NCBI RefSeq assembly: GCF_022869805.1
Contig: NZ_CP094974.1
Location: 124,001-188,000 of the forward strand
DNA: 64,000 bases
Reading direction: 5' to 3'
Origin: Halosolutus halophilus
GTDB taxonomy: Archaea > Halobacteriota > Halobacteria > Halobacteriales > Natrialbaceae
The notes below the pieces were generated by a model. It ran no database searches, was not told the origin of the DNA, and worked only from the letters and a program-made list of their open reading frames with translations. Made by a program: the position numbers and the translations under genes. Of the stretch, positions 62,464 through 64,000 are shown piece after piece. Positions within the stretch are counted from its first letter, which is position 1. Every line of letters begins with the position of its first letter.

Positions 62464-63492
62464 TCACCGACGATCAGCAAGACGCGTCTCCAGGGCTTCG
62501 ATGTCGGCCGTCTGGCCGGTCTCGACGAACGTCGCGGCACAGGCGTTCCCGAGCGCCAGTGCGGGCTTCCACGGCCAGTCCCGGGCCAGCGCGCACGCGA
62601 GCGCACCCGAGAACCGGTCCCCCGCGCCGAGCGTGAGCGTCGGATCGCCGATATCGAGCATCTCGACCGAAACCGCGTCGTCCCGCGTGGCTGCGATCGC
62701 TTCGTCCGCGCCGTGGTAGACGACGCCGGTGATCCTGAGCGCGGATCGCAATTCGGCGGCGTGATCCGTCGCCGGCTCGCCGGGGACGCCGGCGACGGCC
62801 GCGACGCTCTCGTACTCGATCCGGTTGACGCTCAGGGCGACGTCGAGCGACGAGTCGGCGCGAGCCAGCGACTCGAGGAGGGGTTCGAGGTCGGTCCCGG
62901 CGACCAGTTCGATCGCGCCGGGATCGACCACGACGGGGACCCCGTCTACGCTCCCGGCCAGTCGATCGAGAACGTCGGTGAGGCCGCGATAGATGGCCCA
63001 GTTCGCACAGCAGAGCGCGTCCGCGGTGGCGATCCGGTCCCAGTCGACGACCGCAGTGAGGTCGTCGACGTCCCAGTCGGACGGCTGGCTCGCCCGTTCC
63101 GGGAAGAGGACCTCCTCGCCGTCGAACGCGAAGACCCGGATCGCCGCGGGCGGTCCCATCGAGTGGGTCCCGTAGGGAAGGTCCGCGAGGGCCTCGTGGT
63201 CGAGGTGGCCGACGGCCGTCGCGTCGTCGCCCAGCGCGTGGACCTGCGTCGCGGCGTTTACCGCCTGCCCGCCGGGGCGGACGTCGATCAGTTCGATCGG
63301 GAACGTCTCACCCTCGCCCGCACGGAGGCGCCGACCGAGCGCCTCGGGCGTCTCGAGTCGGTCGCCGCCGGCACCCGCGACCCGGTAACAGTAGTCGACG
63401 CTCCCGTCGGGGAGCGTGACGACGCGCGTCGACGAGTCGGCGGCCAACGACGGGAGCCGATCGCGGAGGGCTGCGTAGCTCACGCCCGTCAC
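62464..63492 (-). CDS. PfkB family carbohydrate kinase
   Basis: 342 residues from the GTG at 63490-63492. The PfkB fold is clear: DVRPGGQAVNAATQVHALGDD (about 70-90), VDPGAIEL, and the C-terminal signature GAGDRFSGALACALARD (about 301-317), with the catalytic Asp. Ribokinase-type enzymes phosphorylate sugars or nucleosides; the substrate here is unknown. The start is uncertain among GTGs at 63483, 63492 and 63498. Confidence 0.85.
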   Translation of the reverse strand: MTGVSYAALRDRLPSLAADSSTRVVTLPDGSVDYCYRVAGAGGDRLETPEALGRRLRAGEGETFPIELIDVRPGGQAVNAATQVHALGDDATAVGHLDHEALADLPYGTHSMGPPAAIRVFAFDGEEVLFPERASQPSDWDVDDLTAVVDWDRIATADALCCANWAIYRGLTDVLDRLAGSVDGVPVVVDPGAIELVAGTDLEPLLESLARADSSLDVALSVNRIEYESVAAVAGVPGEPATDHAAELRSALRITGVVYHGADEAIAATRDDAVSVEMLDIGDPTLTLGAGDRFSGALACALARDWPWKPALALGNACAATFVETGQTADIEALETRLADRR

Positions 63493-63598
63493 TGCCACAG
63501 TAATCCTCAAAAGGGTTCCCCGCCCCGGAGTTTCCCGGCCCTGCTGACGGGTCGTCGTGGCGCTCGGACTTTTGTCCCTCACCGTCGAAGCGATCGGT

Positions 63599-64000
63599 AT
63601 GGCGACCGAATCCGCGACCCGGGCGTACCGCGACGCCCACCGGGACTCGTTCGATGCGGACTACTTCCGTGCGTTCGACGACGTGATCGTCTCGAGCATC
63701 GGCCTCGGCACCTACCTCGGCGACCCGACCGACGCAGTCGACGATCGGTACGCGGACGCGATCCTGACGGCGCTCGACTCGGGGTGTAACGTCCTCGACA
63801 CCGCGATCAACTACCGCGCGCAGCGCAGCGAACGCGTGATCGGGCGCGCGCTTGCGGAGAGCGACGTCGATCGGGATGCCGTCCTGGTCGCGACGAAAGG
63901 CGGCTTCGTCGGGTTCGACGGCTCGCGGCCGCCGGACCCCGGCCGGTACGTGCTCGAGGAGTACGTCGACTCCGGGATCGTCGACCGCGAGGAGTTCGTC
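63599..64000 (+). CDS. Aldo/keto reductase (3' end outside window)
   Basis: The first 134 codons. SSIGLGTYLGDP and SGCNVLDTAINYRAQRSERVIG contain the AKR catalytic Asp (DTA) and Tyr (NYR), and VATKGGF holds the catalytic Lys. It should reduce an aldehyde or ketone with NAD(P)H. ACTTTTGT about 26 bp before the ATG fits a leaderless start. It continues beyond base 64000. Confidence 0.88.
   Translation, partial: MATESATRAYRDAHRDSFDADYFRAFDDVIVSSIGLGTYLGDPTDAVDDRYADAILTALDSGCNVLDTAINYRAQRSERVIGRALAESDVDRDAVLVATKGGFVGFDGSRPPDPGRYVLEEYVDSGIVDREEFV

Overview
This window is from a halophilic archaeon. Every protein is strongly acidic, coding DNA is very GC-rich, and many genes have an archaeal TATA element about 26 bp upstream of the start codon, so their transcripts should be leaderless. 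The gene content fits: HtpX, NAC, transcription factor S, D-aminoacyl-tRNA deacylase, FtsZ, CetZ, geranylgeranyl reductase, Bat-type PAS/GAF regulators, and several haloarchaea-only DUF families (DUF5787, 5789, 5791, 5797, 7344). The overall look suggests Natrialbaceae (Natrinema/Haloterrigena-like); that placement is inference. There are no rRNA genes, tRNAs, CRISPR arrays or complete insertion sequences.

Layout. 1-1137: 3' part of a 5'-nucleotidase. 1.2-3.8 kb: a three-gene operon (enoyl-CoA hydratase, BKACE, acyl-CoA-reductase-type SDR). 4.0-9.8 kb: a lysine operon dapA-dapB-dapD-lysA-dapF-dapE in which all five junctions overlap by 4 bp. 10-15.3 kb: housekeeping genes (htpX, NYN nuclease, PUA protein, lipoprotein, NAC, tRNA methyltransferase, TFS). 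15.4-28.7 kb: transporters (MFS, Na/Pi), DUF proteins, Nudix hydrolase, S10-like protein, M20 amidohydrolase, DUF4397 lipoprotein, geranylgeranyl reductase, ferredoxin, rhodanese-MBL fusion and a ferritin-like protein. 28.9-35.8 kb: ftsZ, dtdA and two large regulators or sensors. 35.9-42.5 kb: Ca/Na antiporter, aroE, an acidic-repeat HhH protein and the pabB-pabA-pabC folate operon. 42.5-47.8 kb: a broken MATE transporter, saccharopine-dehydrogenase-like protein, Rieske protein, small HTH proteins, sugar nucleotidyltransferase and an HhH repair-like protein.

48.3-49.9 kb is a decayed, partly AT-richer patch. It holds a truncated small protein, a Tat lipoprotein with foreign-looking composition, a broken HTH regulator and a diverged second copy of the 3' end of the neighbouring dph6 gene. 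49.9-64 kb returns to ordinary chromosome: dph6, DUF373 membrane protein, SppA, an ATP-grasp ligase, a long coiled-coil protein, a GH2-fold protein lacking both catalytic glutamates, CetZ, a membrane-anchored DHH phosphoesterase, a PfkB kinase and the start of an aldo/keto reductase.

Aromatic and folate metabolism (aroE, pabBAC) and lysine synthesis are the clearest pathways. No obvious new multi-gene defence or mobile system was found. The most unusual items are the gene remnants (universal stress protein, MATE, regulator, dph6 tail), the GH2 pseudoenzyme, the BKACE operon, the triple-start repeat in pabC, and the CTAG palindromes that serve as both stop codons of two convergent gene pairs.
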